In this document: positions 27,705 through 37,100 of the stretch, piece by piece
Layout of the letters: each line of letters begins with the position of its first letter
How positions within the stretch are numbered: position 1 is the first letter of the stretch
Assembly: GCA_018057925.1 (NCBI GenBank)
Contig: JAGPCT010000023.1
Location: forward strand, 1 to 48,949
Source of the DNA: Saprospiraceae bacterium
Lineage (GTDB): Bacteria > Bacteroidota > Bacteroidia > Chitinophagales > Saprospiraceae
Direction of reading: 5' to 3'
Length of the DNA: 48,949 bases
The notes under the pieces: generated by a model
What the model was told of the DNA's origin: nothing
The model's database searches: none
What the model saw: the letters and a program-made list of their open reading frames with translations, nothing else
Position numbers and translations under genes: made by a program

Positions 27705-28742
27705 TCAATGTAAATCATATATTTCAAGACTATTGGTTATTTGATCATACATGTACATCTTATGCTCTTCCTCTGAAACGATGAGTTCCTCCGGGAATCC
27801 GGGAACTAAATAGCATTTTTTAAAATTTCCATTCCAATCAAATACCATAATCTTACGATGCTGCTCCTCTCTTGAAAGATAGTGAAAGTCGCCCAGATAA
27901 ATCAGATATAAGTACTTTGATGACGCATATCCGGAGAGATAGGCTCTTTTGGTCATGTTGGTATAAATCAAGTTTACACTTTCGCCAACACTCATTTTAT
28001 ACTGAGCCTCATAACCGTCCGGCCCTCTCAAAACCTTTGATGTACCTGAATGCAGGTCAAAAAACTCGATTTTATCCGTAAATCGGCAAGCCAAAGCGGC
28101 ATATCTTTGATCCGGCCTTATAAAAAGAAAAGCTTGTTGTGACAATCTCCATTCTATCGGAGCTTCCTTCAACCGTGTTGGGATATCATTAAAATTGCCT
28201 ATCTCAACTATTTCACCTTGTGTGGAAGGAACAAATTTATCTATTTTGGCATATTGTGTATCATTACCACTCGCATAGACAGTAGAAGTGTCGCCCATAA
28301 CAACCCAATAATATGACTTATCCAAAGGGTAAGTGTGATATCGACTACTATCTGCTGTATGTGGCTTTACGTTCAAATCATACGTAACTATTTTATTGCC
28401 TATCAAATCATAACCCCAGAGATGATTATTCACAAAACCTGCTGAGAAAGTAGAAAGCAATTGATTCTTTTTACGACCGTACGGCATGAAACTTCCTACA
28501 ATCTTCCGACTTTTCAAATCCATGACGAGAGCCAGATTTTTACGACCGTCATAATTGGTGATTATTATGATACTGTCTCCGGTTTTAAAAAAGTATCGCG
28601 GATGAATACTGTCCAATGCAATAGAATTTACAGATTGTAAGCTATCACATTTCACAATCTTAAAATCAGCATAACTTCCTTGTGCCATACGTGAACATAT
28701 GCCGAGCATTACAATCAAAAAACAAATTAACTTACCCATCAT
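27705..28742 (-). CDS. Exported six-bladed beta-propeller protein (BF3164/TolB-like)
   Basis: 345 residues with a signal peptide (KLICFLIVMLGICSRMAQG) and repeated beta-strand units typical of the TolB-like six-bladed propellers known as BF3164 family proteins (LVMDLKSRKIVGSFMPYGRK, LWGYDLIGNKIVTYDL, KIEFFDLHSG, KIMVFDWNGNFKKCY). The Cys in the signal region does not make a clean lipobox. In other Bacteroidota, such propellers occur beside thioredoxin-like lipoproteins, as here. Two ATGs at 28742 and 28739 serve equally well as starts. It is first of the large genes in the operon, 12 nt after a 51-codon small ORF. Function unknown. Confidence 0.75.
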   Translation of the reverse strand: MMGKLICFLIVMLGICSRMAQGSYADFKIVKCDSLQSVNSIALDSIHPRYFFKTGDSIIIITNYDGRKNLALVMDLKSRKIVGSFMPYGRKKNQLLSTFSAGFVNNHLWGYDLIGNKIVTYDLNVKPHTADSSRYHTYPLDKSYYWVVMGDTSTVYASGNDTQYAKIDKFVPSTQGEIVEIGNFNDIPTRLKEAPIEWRLSQQAFLFIRPDQRYAALACRFTDKIEFFDLHSGTSKVLRGPDGYEAQYKMSVGESVNLIYTNMTKRAYLSGYASSKYLYLIYLGDFHYLSREEQHRKIMVFDWNGNFKKCYLVPGFPEELIVSEEEHKMYMYDQITNSLEIYDLH

Positions 28743-28754
28743 ATACTATTAACA

Positions 28755-28910
28755 TTATGCAGTTAGAACACAAATGAAGACAAAGCCAAAGAGACTACTT
28801 ACAAAAATGCTCATTAATCTATTGTCCAACACACATAGTCTATTCGGTATCCCTTGAATTTCTTTGAAATTCTCCTTTACCCTCTTTCTTTCGCTATCAG
28901 AATAGTTCAT
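28755..28910 (-). CDS. 51-residue tail-anchored peptide at the head of the GLPGLI operon
   Basis: An ATG at 28908-28910 opens a 51-codon frame ending in TAA at 28755. The first half is charged (MNYSDSERKRVKENFKEIQG), and the second is a single hydrophobic segment (SIFVSSLFGFVFICVLTA) ending the protein. It lies 12 nt before the propeller gene, matching the tight spacing of the rest of the operon. It could be a small membrane protein, a regulatory leader or the end of a lost membrane protein. It does not resemble NVEALA or GG-type peptide precursors. Not recognised. Confidence 0.45.
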   Translation of the reverse strand: MNYSDSERKRVKENFKEIQGIPNRLCVLDNRLMSIFVSSLFGFVFICVLTA

Positions 28911-29224
28911 TTAAAATGTTTCCAAGAATCTTGAAATCACTTACTTTATGAAATAATATGAAGCAATAATAATAAATCTCGTGTTAACATAACTTTAACG
29001 TAATTAGTACAAAAGATATTTTGTTATTTTTAGTTCTAAACATAATAATTCTCACCGTTCTATGTACAATTCAAGAAATATTTTATAATTTTGTTGATGC
29101 AGAAAATGACCTTACATTTAGGTAAAGAAGTGAAGTAAACACCATATAGATTTAGGTTGATTAATAAGGCTATCGCAGTTTTTTTGGAATAAAAAAATTG
29201 AATAATCTTTCAAATCGATCAATC
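28911..29224. other. Intergenic region upstream of the GLPGLI operon
   Basis: About 314 bp, AT-rich, no gene. It should hold the operon promoter. The closest match is TATCTTTTG on the minus strand (29010-29018), a -7 box with one extra T and no -33 partner. Confidence 0.4.
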
Positions 29225-29332
29225 ATGAGTTCAGGAAGAACCGCCATTGTAGTCGTCCATGGGATGGGCAATCAGACACCTCTATCGACTATCAGCGAAT
29301 TTGTAGAGAAATTTGAAAAAAGAGAGTCTTGA
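29225..29332 (+). pseudogene. N-terminal remnant of an alpha/beta-hydrolase
   Basis: A 35-codon frame begins MSSGRTAIVVVHGMGNQ and continues PLSTISEFVEKF before TGA at 29330. VVVHGMGNQ is the first strand and oxyanion-hole HGxG motif that opens many alpha/beta-hydrolases, which are normally 250 residues or more. No continuation is visible in any frame, so the gene is decayed or was cut by a rearrangement. Confidence 0.55.
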
Positions 29333-29410
29333 GATACTTGCATGAAAAAACCAATAGACGTTGTTAATAGATTTTGTTCAAACCAACAATTGAAAATCCG
29401 CATCCACATA

Positions 29411-29443
29411 ATAGCCCGATTTCACAGGTTGTGGTCGGGCTAT
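29411..29443 (-). terminator. Hairpin after the ferredoxin gene
   Basis: ATAGCCCGA (29411-29419) pairs with TCGGGCTAT (29435-29443) around a 15-nt loop, 28 nt beyond the ferredoxin stop. T-tract is weak. Confidence 0.5.
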
Positions 29444-29471
29444 GGTATATTCTTTTCGTCAAAACAACTGC

Positions 29472-29792
29472 TTATTCCTCCGCAAGCCGAACAACCAAGC
29501 CGTCAAAGTTCTCATTTATTTTCAATTGGCAACTTAGCCGGCTGTTATCCGCCATATTGGGCAACTGGTCGAGCATCATGGCTTCGTCATCCTGCATATC
29601 AGGAAGGAGTGTGTCACTTTCGACCAAAACATGACAGGTAGCACACAATGCCATACCGCCACAGGTGGCTAATATGGGTAAGTCATTGGCTTTACACAAC
29701 TCCATTACCGAAATGCCGATATCGTGTGGTATCTCATACACATGTTGTTTGTCTTCGCGGTCAAAAACCGTAATTTTAATTAATTCGTCCAT
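29472..29792 (-). CDS. [2Fe-2S] ferredoxin, adrenodoxin type
   Basis: A 106-residue electron carrier. Cluster ligands are C44, C50, C53 (ATCGGMALCATCHV) and C88 (SRLSCQL), the CX5CX2C...C pattern of adrenodoxin-type ferredoxins that serve iron-sulfur assembly or cytochrome P450s. The frame is open to 29906, but the preceding residues run through an ATATCGA-type repeat and are not protein-like; the ATG at 29790-29792 starts the family sequence. No reductase or isc genes adjoin it. Confidence 0.93.
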   Translation of the reverse strand: MDELIKITVFDREDKQHVYEIPHDIGISVMELCKANDLPILATCGGMALCATCHVLVESDTLLPDMQDDEAMMLDQLPNMADNSRLSCQLKINENFDGLVVRLAEE

Positions 29793-30147
29793 GCTTATCG
29801 AAAAAATAACAGAATTTAATGTCAATATTGAATATCGAATATCGAATATTGAACAAGATACAATTTTGTCTTCAAATATTTTACAAACACACAAATTTAT
29901 TCTCAAAAGTCAATGTAAGCGGCTTTTCCAAAGACTTTTCATTGTAATACTTATAAGCCAAAAGAGATTAATCCTTCCAAATTAAAAACTATTTTTTACA
30001 TTGTGGATTAAGATAATATACAGAAGGTTTTCTGATTTTATCATATTCAACCAAAAGTGGTTGTGATTGAATAGAATCCATCGCTTTTATGCATGGTGAC
30101 TTCTCGTCAATGTACATGAATTATTTTTTTAAATTAATGCAAATGCT
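29793..30147. other. Intergenic region between ferredoxin and pgi, with heptamer array
   Basis: About 355 bp without genes. It holds four in-phase heptamers (ATATTGA, ATATCGA twice, ATATTGA) at 29825-29852 in the ferredoxin leader. CAAATTTA at 29892-29899 is a perfect -7 box on the minus strand (TAAATTTG) but has no -33 partner. No recognisable pgi promoter was seen. Confidence 0.5.
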
Positions 30148-31800
30148 ATGTCATTATCAACAATAAATCCCACCCATACCGCTGCCTGGGCGGCATTGTC
30201 TAAGTCAGCTCTGCGTGGAGCAAGTCAAACCATCAAACAACATTTTAATTCGGATATTGGACGATTTGACAAGTATTCTATTCGCTTTGAAGATATATTA
30301 TTTGATTTTTCAAAAAATAATTTTGACAGTCAGACACTTTCTGAACTCTTGGCTCTTGCTCAGGAATGTCGTGTTAAGGAAGGTATTGAAGCGATGTATT
30401 CGGGCGACATCATCAACAAAACAGAGAACCGCAGTGTTCTGCATACCGCCCTCCGCAACCAGTCAGATCGACCTATCTATAGCAATGGGCAGGATGTCAT
30501 GCCCGAAGTACACCGAGTGCTTCATCAGATGGAAAGCTTCTGCAACAAGGTTCATGAGGGGAAACACGTTGGTTTTACCGGCAAGAAAATCAGACACATC
30601 GTCAATATCGGAATAGGCGGCAGTGACCTCGGTCCTGTCATGGTCACGGAGGCTTTGCGTCCATATTGGAAGGATGGGATTCAGGCACACTTTGTTTCCA
30701 ATATTGATGGAACACATATTGCGGAGGTATTTAAAAAAATAGATCCGGAAACAACGCTATTCTTGATTGCATCCAAGACTTTTACCACCCAAGAAACGAT
30801 GACCAATGCGACCACAGCCCGTACTTGGTTTCTTTCCAATGGGGGCTCGGAGACAGACATACCACTCCACTTTGTCGCCCTTTCCACCAATGAAAAAGCG
30901 GTAAAAGCCTTTGGTATTGACGCTGCCAACATGTTTGAGTTTTGGGATTGGGTCGGAGGCAGATATAGCCTATGGAGTGCTATCGGCTTGTCAATCGCAT
31001 TGACCATCGGATTTGACCATTTTCATGAACTCTTAAAAGGCGGCTACGCTACAGATCAGCACTTCCAAAATACAGATTTTGAGCACAATATCCCTGTTAT
31101 CATGGCGCTCATGGGCATCTGGAACTGCAATTTCTTAGGTGCGCATACCGAAGCAATTTTACCTTATGACCAATACATGCACCGCTTCCCTGCTTATTTT
31201 CAACAAGGCAATATGGAGAGCAATGGAAAGTCAGTAGGGAGAGATGGCAATCACGTCACAACCGAAACCGGGCCAATCATCTGGGGAGAGCCCGGCACCA
31301 ATGGTCAACACGCATTTTATCAGCTTATCCACCAAGGAACAAGACTTATCCCGTGTGATTTTATAGCTCCTGCTACATCACACAATCCACTTCCGGGACA
31401 TCACGACAAGCTCTTGAGCAATTTCTTTGCACAGACCCAGGCATTGGCATTTGGAAAGACCATAGAACAGGTGCGAGAGGAAATGAAAGCTGCAGGCGAC
31501 AGCCCCCAACGAATTGAAGAAATAGCGCCATTCAGAGTGTTTACGGGTAATCGACCCACCAATAGCTTTCTCGTAAAATCAATCAACCCCTATACACTCG
31601 GCCAGCTTATAGCATTGTACGAACATAAAATCTTCGTCCAAGGTGTAATATGGAATATTTTCAGCTTTGACCAATGGGGTGTGGAATATGGAAAACAATT
31701 GGCCAACAAAATCTTGCCTATTCTGAATAGCGAAAGGGATAGTTTAGATTTCGACTCTTCTACCAATGGCCTAATCAACGCCTGGAAGCGCATGAAATAA
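30148..31800 (+). CDS. pgi: Glucose-6-phosphate isomerase
   Basis: A 550-residue phosphoglucose isomerase of the long (E. coli/eukaryote-like) type, interconverting glucose-6-phosphate and fructose-6-phosphate. Signatures: [80 protein letters not shown] (catalytic Glu and His region) and [17 protein letters not shown] (catalytic Lys). All active-site segments are intact. A single-gene unit facing the ABC exporter pair. Confidence 0.98.
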   Translation: MSLSTINPTHTAAWAALSKSALRGASQTIKQHFNSDIGRFDKYSIRFEDILFDFSKNNFDSQTLSELLALAQECRVKEGIEAMYSGDIINKTENRSVLHTALRNQSDRPIYSNGQDVMPEVHRVLHQMESFCNKVHEGKHVGFTGKKIRHIVNIGIGGSDLGPVMVTEALRPYWKDGIQAHFVSNIDGTHIAEVFKKIDPETTLFLIASKTFTTQETMTNATTARTWFLSNGGSETDIPLHFVALSTNEKAVKAFGIDAANMFEFWDWVGGRYSLWSAIGLSIALTIGFDHFHELLKGGYATDQHFQNTDFEHNIPVIMALMGIWNCNFLGAHTEAILPYDQYMHRFPAYFQQGNMESNGKSVGRDGNHVTTETGPIIWGEPGTNGQHAFYQLIHQGTRLIPCDFIAPATSHNPLPGHHDKLLSNFFAQTQALAFGKTIEQVREEMKAAGDSPQRIEEIAPFRVFTGNRPTNSFLVKSINPYTLGQLIALYEHKIFVQGVIWNIFSFDQWGVEYGKQLANKILPILNSERDSLDFDSSTNGLINAWKRMK

Positions 31801-31872
31801 GGAATACTATGAGTTACCTTGAGATCAACCCTTTATAAAGGACAATATGGGTATATTGTGTTGTATCAACAA

Positions 31873-32715
31873 TTACCAATCTCGCTTTTTAAGGATTACG
31901 TAGGACAAGATAACAAATACTATTGCGTAACCAGCTGATGCAAGCACAAATTCCCATGGAACACGCTGAATCACATCACTGCCGGGCTGCAGGATTGTTT
32001 TGACGATATTCAATCGACCAATCGGTGCAGGAATGGAGTTGGACATAGCACTGAGGGGTAGATAGTCAGTAACAAATTGTATTGATTTGCCATCGTCAGC
32101 CAATACATCTTTGAGACGCATCCATTTTTCAATGCCTCCCAAAATGCCTTCGACAAACCACCATAAGAAAAGCAATACAAAGGTAAATGCTGACTTTCGT
32201 ATCAGAATAGAAAACAGCAAACAGAGCATTAGGAATGCAACTAATTTAAAAAAGTATGCCACAATAAGTCCCACTTCGGCAAATTTATATTCCGGATTAG
32301 GCACGGTATTGTATTTTGCGCCAAATATTAAGCTGAAAATAAAAACTAATATAGTGGATACTGCACTCAAAATCACAATTGTCAACACCTTGGATGCCAA
32401 AAACTCCTTCTTTGTCAAGCCGTCTATAATATTCTGCTTGAAGGTTCTGTTTTGAAACTCATTGACTACCGTTGTAATGATGATAAATGCCAAAAATATT
32501 TTAATGATTGCCGTAAAATAGGTTGTGAAATTCCACAACTGAGGGTAATTAAAAATACCTTGCCCCACTAAATCTACTTCCATTGTGCCCAACTTAAACT
32601 TTTGAGTTCCCAACAATATAAGACCGAAAAGGAAGAAGCAATATAGGATAATAAAGATGCGGGCCGTTTTATAATTGTATATTTTTAACCATTCTAATTG
32701 CAATAATTTTTTCAT
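31873..32715 (-). CDS. ABC-2 type transporter permease
   Basis: 280 residues with six predicted membrane helices and the short N-terminal amphipathic start (MKKLLQLEWLKIYNYKTARI) typical of ABC-2 permeases that pair with a single ATPase. The ATPase gene ends 37 nt upstream on the same strand. Such pairs export antibiotics, peptides or lipids, or act in gliding (GldF-like), but this sequence is not clearly any of those. Substrate unknown. Confidence 0.85.
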   Translation of the reverse strand: MKKLLQLEWLKIYNYKTARIFIILYCFFLFGLILLGTQKFKLGTMEVDLVGQGIFNYPQLWNFTTYFTAIIKIFLAFIIITTVVNEFQNRTFKQNIIDGLTKKEFLASKVLTIVILSAVSTILVFIFSLIFGAKYNTVPNPEYKFAEVGLIVAYFFKLVAFLMLCLLFSILIRKSAFTFVLLFLWWFVEGILGGIEKWMRLKDVLADDGKSIQFVTDYLPLSAMSNSIPAPIGRLNIVKTILQPGSDVIQRVPWEFVLASAGYAIVFVILSYVILKKRDW

Positions 32716-32752
32716 AGAATTGATCTTTTATTCTTTTAATGATGAAATGGGT

Positions 32753-33643
32753 TTATTTTTTGACCAATTCAAGGAATTGTGTTTCTAAGCTATTCTTTTT
32801 CTTAATCAAGTGTGATAAGACGACACCTTTGTCAAAGAGCATTCTATTGAGAGATTCAGGAGTCATGTTACCTTCGTAATCAACACGGACGACATCTCCA
32901 TGTTGTGTCCCAATAGTCATGCCGCCTATCTGTTGCAATGCTGCCTTAAGGCTGGTCATATCGGCAGCTGAGAGTTCGAAATAGGGTTTACTATTCGTCA
33001 TTCCATTCACTTCTCCTGAATACAACGACTTACCATTGCGCAATACGATGACATGAGAGCATACTTTTTCTACTTCATCGAGGAGATGACTAGCGAGGAT
33101 AATGGTTGTTCCTTTTGTCGCAATACTTGAGATAATGTCTCTAATTTGAATGATACCCATTGGGTCAAGGCCGTTAGTGGGTTCATCCAGTATGAGCACT
33201 TCAGGGTCATTGAGCATGGCGCTTGCGATGGCGAGGCGTTGTTTCATACCAAGAGAATAGGTAGAAAACTTATCTTTTTTCCGATCCAATAGACCGACCA
33301 ACTCCAAATTCTTGTCAATATTGGATGCCGGGACACCTTTTATCTTGGCGGTAATAAGCAAGTTTTGGGTTGCATTGAGATAAGGATAAAAGTTAGGGCG
33401 TTCTATTGTTGCACCGATGCGTTTAAGGGCATCTTCATGGGAAGTATTGTCAAACCACTTCCAGTCTCCTGAGGTGGGATTGATAGAAGTGAGTAGCATC
33501 CCCAATGTCGTTGACTTACCACTGCCATTGGGACCCAGAAGGCCATAAACATTTCCTTTTTGGACTTGAAAAGAAAGGTTATCCACAGCCGTCAGACTGC
33601 CGAATCTCTTGGTAAGGTTAAAGATCTCAAGAACATTATTCAT
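32753..33643 (-). CDS. ABC transporter ATP-binding protein
   Basis: An ABC-2 partner ATPase of about 296 residues. Walker A is GPNGSGKSTT, Q-loop region follows, signature is SLGMKQRLAIA, Walker B VLILDEPTNGLDP and the switch histidine ILASHLLDEVE; a C-terminal extension (about 215-296) is typical of the drug-export (DRA/CcmA-like) group. The frame opens at 33685, but MNNVLEIFNLTKRFG at 33643 is the family start. Forms an exporter with the permease downstream. Confidence 0.92.
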   Translation of the reverse strand: MNNVLEIFNLTKRFGSLTAVDNLSFQVQKGNVYGLLGPNGSGKSTTLGMLLTSINPTSGDWKWFDNTSHEDALKRIGATIERPNFYPYLNATQNLLITAKIKGVPASNIDKNLELVGLLDRKKDKFSTYSLGMKQRLAIASAMLNDPEVLILDEPTNGLDPMGIIQIRDIISSIATKGTTIILASHLLDEVEKVCSHVIVLRNGKSLYSGEVNGMTNSKPYFELSAADMTSLKAALQQIGGMTIGTQHGDVVRVDYEGNMTPESLNRMLFDKGVVLSHLIKKKNSLETQFLELVKK

Positions 33644-33806
33644 ACATCCTACATTTACATTGGCGAAGATAAACATAAATGTCAAAGGATTGGATTCTTT
33701 CCGACCAAGTCATTGTTACATCCGACGAAATAGTATGTAGATTTTATCGGGTGATGGATGATGAGTGATCGAGTTCAGAATGAGACTAAACTCGAATTTT
33801 ATATAT

Positions 33807-33912
33807 GACAAATACCGAATCTATTTACGTCATATAATCAATGTTTTATGAAATTCGTTGAAACGATTCAAACATAGGCACACCCCTCATAATCAGCACT
33901 CTTCGGGCTTTA
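33807..33912 (+). repeat. Family 1 repeat, degenerate copy 1e
   Basis: Matches the middle of the family (ACAAATACCGAATC, GTTGAAACGATTC, CCTCATAATCAGCACT) with both ends lost. A sister copy lies at 42734-42840. Confidence 0.7.
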
Positions 33913-33924
33913 GCACACTACATT

Positions 33925-33954
33925 TAAAAAAAAGGGCCACCTCTCGGCAACCCT
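33925..33954 (-). terminator. Terminator of the 2639-residue giant gene
   Basis: On the minus strand AGGGTTGCC pairs with GGTGGCCCT (G-T pairs allowed) around the GNRA tetraloop GAGA and is followed by eight T residues: a textbook rho-independent terminator. It lies about 180 nt past the stop codon. Confidence 0.85.
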
Positions 33955-34055
33955 CTTTTTTTCAATTAATTGAGAATTGAAAACTTCTTTTTAATTGAGA
34001 ATTGAAAATTGAAAATTGAAAACTTATTTAATTGAAAATTGAAAATTATTTTTCA

Positions 34056-34132
34056 TTCTCAATTCTCAATTCTCCATTCTCCATTCTCCATTCTCCATTC
34101 TCCATTCTCCATTCTCCATTTTCCATTCTCTA
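34056..34132 (-). repeat. Heptamer array starting in the stop codon
   Basis: Eleven in-phase 7-nt units on the plus strand: TTCTCAA twice, TTCTCCA seven times, TTTTCCA, TTCTCTA. The last three bases of the last unit (CTA) are the complement of the giant gene's TAG stop, so the array begins in the stop codon. Confidence 0.9.
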
Positions 34133-37100
34133 CATTTTCACCACTCTGGTCGTATATACTGTCGTACCGTCGATATACTGTACCACATATACACCTGTAG
34201 GGAGGCTTGTCATATCGACCGTGACCTTTCCGGCAGGAATTGCCACAGTACGCACTTTATTGCCTGTATAATCGATGATATCTATCACTGCTTGCTTACC
34301 TACCTCGCCTTTCACTTCTACGGTCAAGTCGCCTGTAACAGGGTTAGGAGACGCGTGCAATGCCTTGCCGTCATTGATATTGATTGCAACGATGTGGCTG
34401 TAATTGGTCAGACCGTTGGATTCTACCATGGACAAGCGATAGTAGTTGATACCTTGTTCCGGCTTCGGATCTATGAGTGTATAGACTTCTTTGCCCAGAT
34501 TGCCCACAGTCCCGATTGTCGTGAAGTTCTTGCCGTCAACACTTCGCTGTACGTCATATTGCTTCATATTCACTTCGTCTTTTACCCTCCAGTCAAGCAA
34601 TACTTCGCCTCGCTTCACCTGCTGTGCCTTGAAGGAAAGCAGTGTCAAAGGCAGGGCGGTAGAACCATTGTTGCCGATGGTAAAGGAAGTACCATTGCCC
34701 CCAATATCTGTAACCCTAAGGAAATACACTTTATTGGCTCTTACTTCTATTCCACCATCCCATAAAGGCAGTGTATATACCATATTTTCAGCTACTCCGG
34801 CAGAATTTGCATTGGAACATGCGACCGCATTGAGTGTACCGCAGGTACCATCAAACAGGGTCAATGCCACATCCATACTTGCATCCGGTGTAACCGTCAG
34901 GTTAAGAACAGAACCGTTGTCACCGTTGGTCGTTATCTTGTACCACATGTCTTTGGATGACGGGCTTGTGGTAAAGCATGAACCATCCGGCACACTGCTT
35001 TTACTGGTATATGACATATATTGCGTACCCGGGTCAATGAAATCTGTTATAGGGTCGGAAGATATGCTGATAGCTCCGGCACAATCATCGTTCACTTTCA
35101 TGATTGTCACTGTATAGTCCCGTGTAGTTCCGTAATCGACCTGGGCACAGGCGTCATCGGCATCAAAGGCTTCCCAGTCATATTTTGTCCTCACGCGCAT
35201 CTTCACGTCTCCGGCATAGGTGCCGGCAGGGATTGTGATATTGCCGGTTACGGTCTCTTCATTACCACTTCCCAAGTCTGTAAATTCAGCATTTTCAAAA
35301 GCACCATCTCCATCCGAGTCAATCCATACACCCACCTCTATAACACCGTTACCTACACCGACAGACATCGAAATCGGCATCTCTCTTTTTAGCTCGGGTT
35401 TTGCATTTTGTGAACCGGTTCTATCTTCGTATTGCGGTGTACAAGTCTGATCCGGATCACTTAATGTCAACAATGTCACAGATGTGATATTTTCACTATA
35501 GCATCCAAAATTTGAATCCGGTGGTACGCAGTTGGTATTGTCAATGGTGAAAGTATTGACGTTTGAGTATCCTGTCCAGCCGGACGATGTACAGCTCACA
35601 GCATAGCGTATCTGAAACTCAGTACCATGTGGCCCATCCATGGTAAATACCTTAATGTCACCTGCTCCTGTACTTGTCCAGGTAATACCACCATCGGTGG
35701 AGTACTGCCAGTCATAGGTCAATCCGGAACTACCCGTCTCATAGCCGACAACTGTCCATGTAGCATCGGAACCTGATTGACCCGAACTCGGTGTGACCGA
35801 AGCCGTACCGCCTATAGGTGTGCCATTGCAGGGTGATGCAACCCCAGTGACCGAAAGGGTATAATCTTCATATTCTCCTTCATCTGCATTAGAACAAGCA
35901 TCGCTTGGATCAACAGGTGAGGGGGTGGCCAGAATACGCATGCGCTTATTTCCAATGGATGCAGACAGTGGAATGGTAAAGCTACCTGTCAATGGCGATG
36001 ATGAATACGATGAGCTCGAACCCAACTGTTCTGATGCTTGAAAGATTCCATCTTCATCCAAATCTACCCATATCGCTCGTCCATAGATATTTCCTCCGGC
36101 TACTGTCATTGAGTAGTTGATGGTTATTCCGGCATCCGCAGACATTGTCGCAGTAGTATGAAAATCTTGATATCCGGTCGATGATCCTCCTGATGTATTA
36201 TTGATATTGGTCGTTCCACATGTCGTGGTGAAATTACTAATATAGTGGGTACTTCCATCCCATGTAGAAGGAGGACAATATAGCTCTGTCGTAAAACTAT
36301 TCGGGTTATCGGTAGCCGTTGATATATTGTAGTAATAATCATAAGGTCCACTACCACAACGGACATAGTCATATACCCGGACATAATACGTCGTCGTTGG
36401 GGAAAGATTGGTAATGTCAACTGTATTCCATGTATCATCATAGATAATTTGCTGTCCGGCATTTTGCCATTCGGAATTTGCTACTAATTCTGGTCCGGAT
36501 CCATTTACCGGATCAGTAAACGAGTTAGTATTGTTAATATATACTACTCTTCTATCACCACTACCATTGGTCCAGGAGACTGTCGCCGTGGTATTGCTTA
36601 CATTGGATGGCAAAATATCGCTTGCCTGAGTTGTAGGAGCAACAGGGTCAGTTACTTGAACAACTACATCGGAATAATCAGACAAGCCGGAATTAGTACA
36701 TGTGATTTTCATCCGGTAGAATTCTATTTGCCCTGAGGTATGGGTGGGCAGGATATAAGATGCTGTTGTGGCAGAAGGCCCCGAAGCGTCTGTGTAAGTA
36801 TTATTATCCGTGGACACTTCCCACTGAAAGCTAATACCATTCACTCCAGTAGTATAACCTGTTGCCGCTGCTATAGCGGGCGTAGGTGTAGTACCACCAC
36901 ATGTCTGACGAACAAGAGGCGCTGTAATGGTTCCTGCATTTGGTGTACCAGTGCAGAGTGGCAACGCTGTGACTATAATTGTATAATCTTCATATTCTCC
37001 TGGACCTGTATTAGAACAAGCATTGCTTGGGTTATTAGGTGAGTAGGTGGCGACAATACGCATGCGCTTATTTCCACTGGTTGTTGATGGTGGAATGGTA

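Larger units (their letters stand above)
33644..34055. other. Intergenic region between exporter and giant gene
   Basis: About 410 bp without genes. Left to right: a GTGATGG/GTGATGA-like stretch (33750-33770), a degenerate family 1 repeat, a terminator, and ATTGAAA/ATTGAGA heptamers (33966-34046). The same set is found at 42.5-43.0 kb, so the region was duplicated together with the giant gene's 3' end. Confidence 0.7.

Noticed and set aside
28755-28910. RiPP precursor peptide
   Set aside because: It lacks a GG or NVEALA-type leader end, and there is no radical SAM or other modifying enzyme gene; the C-terminal half is a membrane segment.
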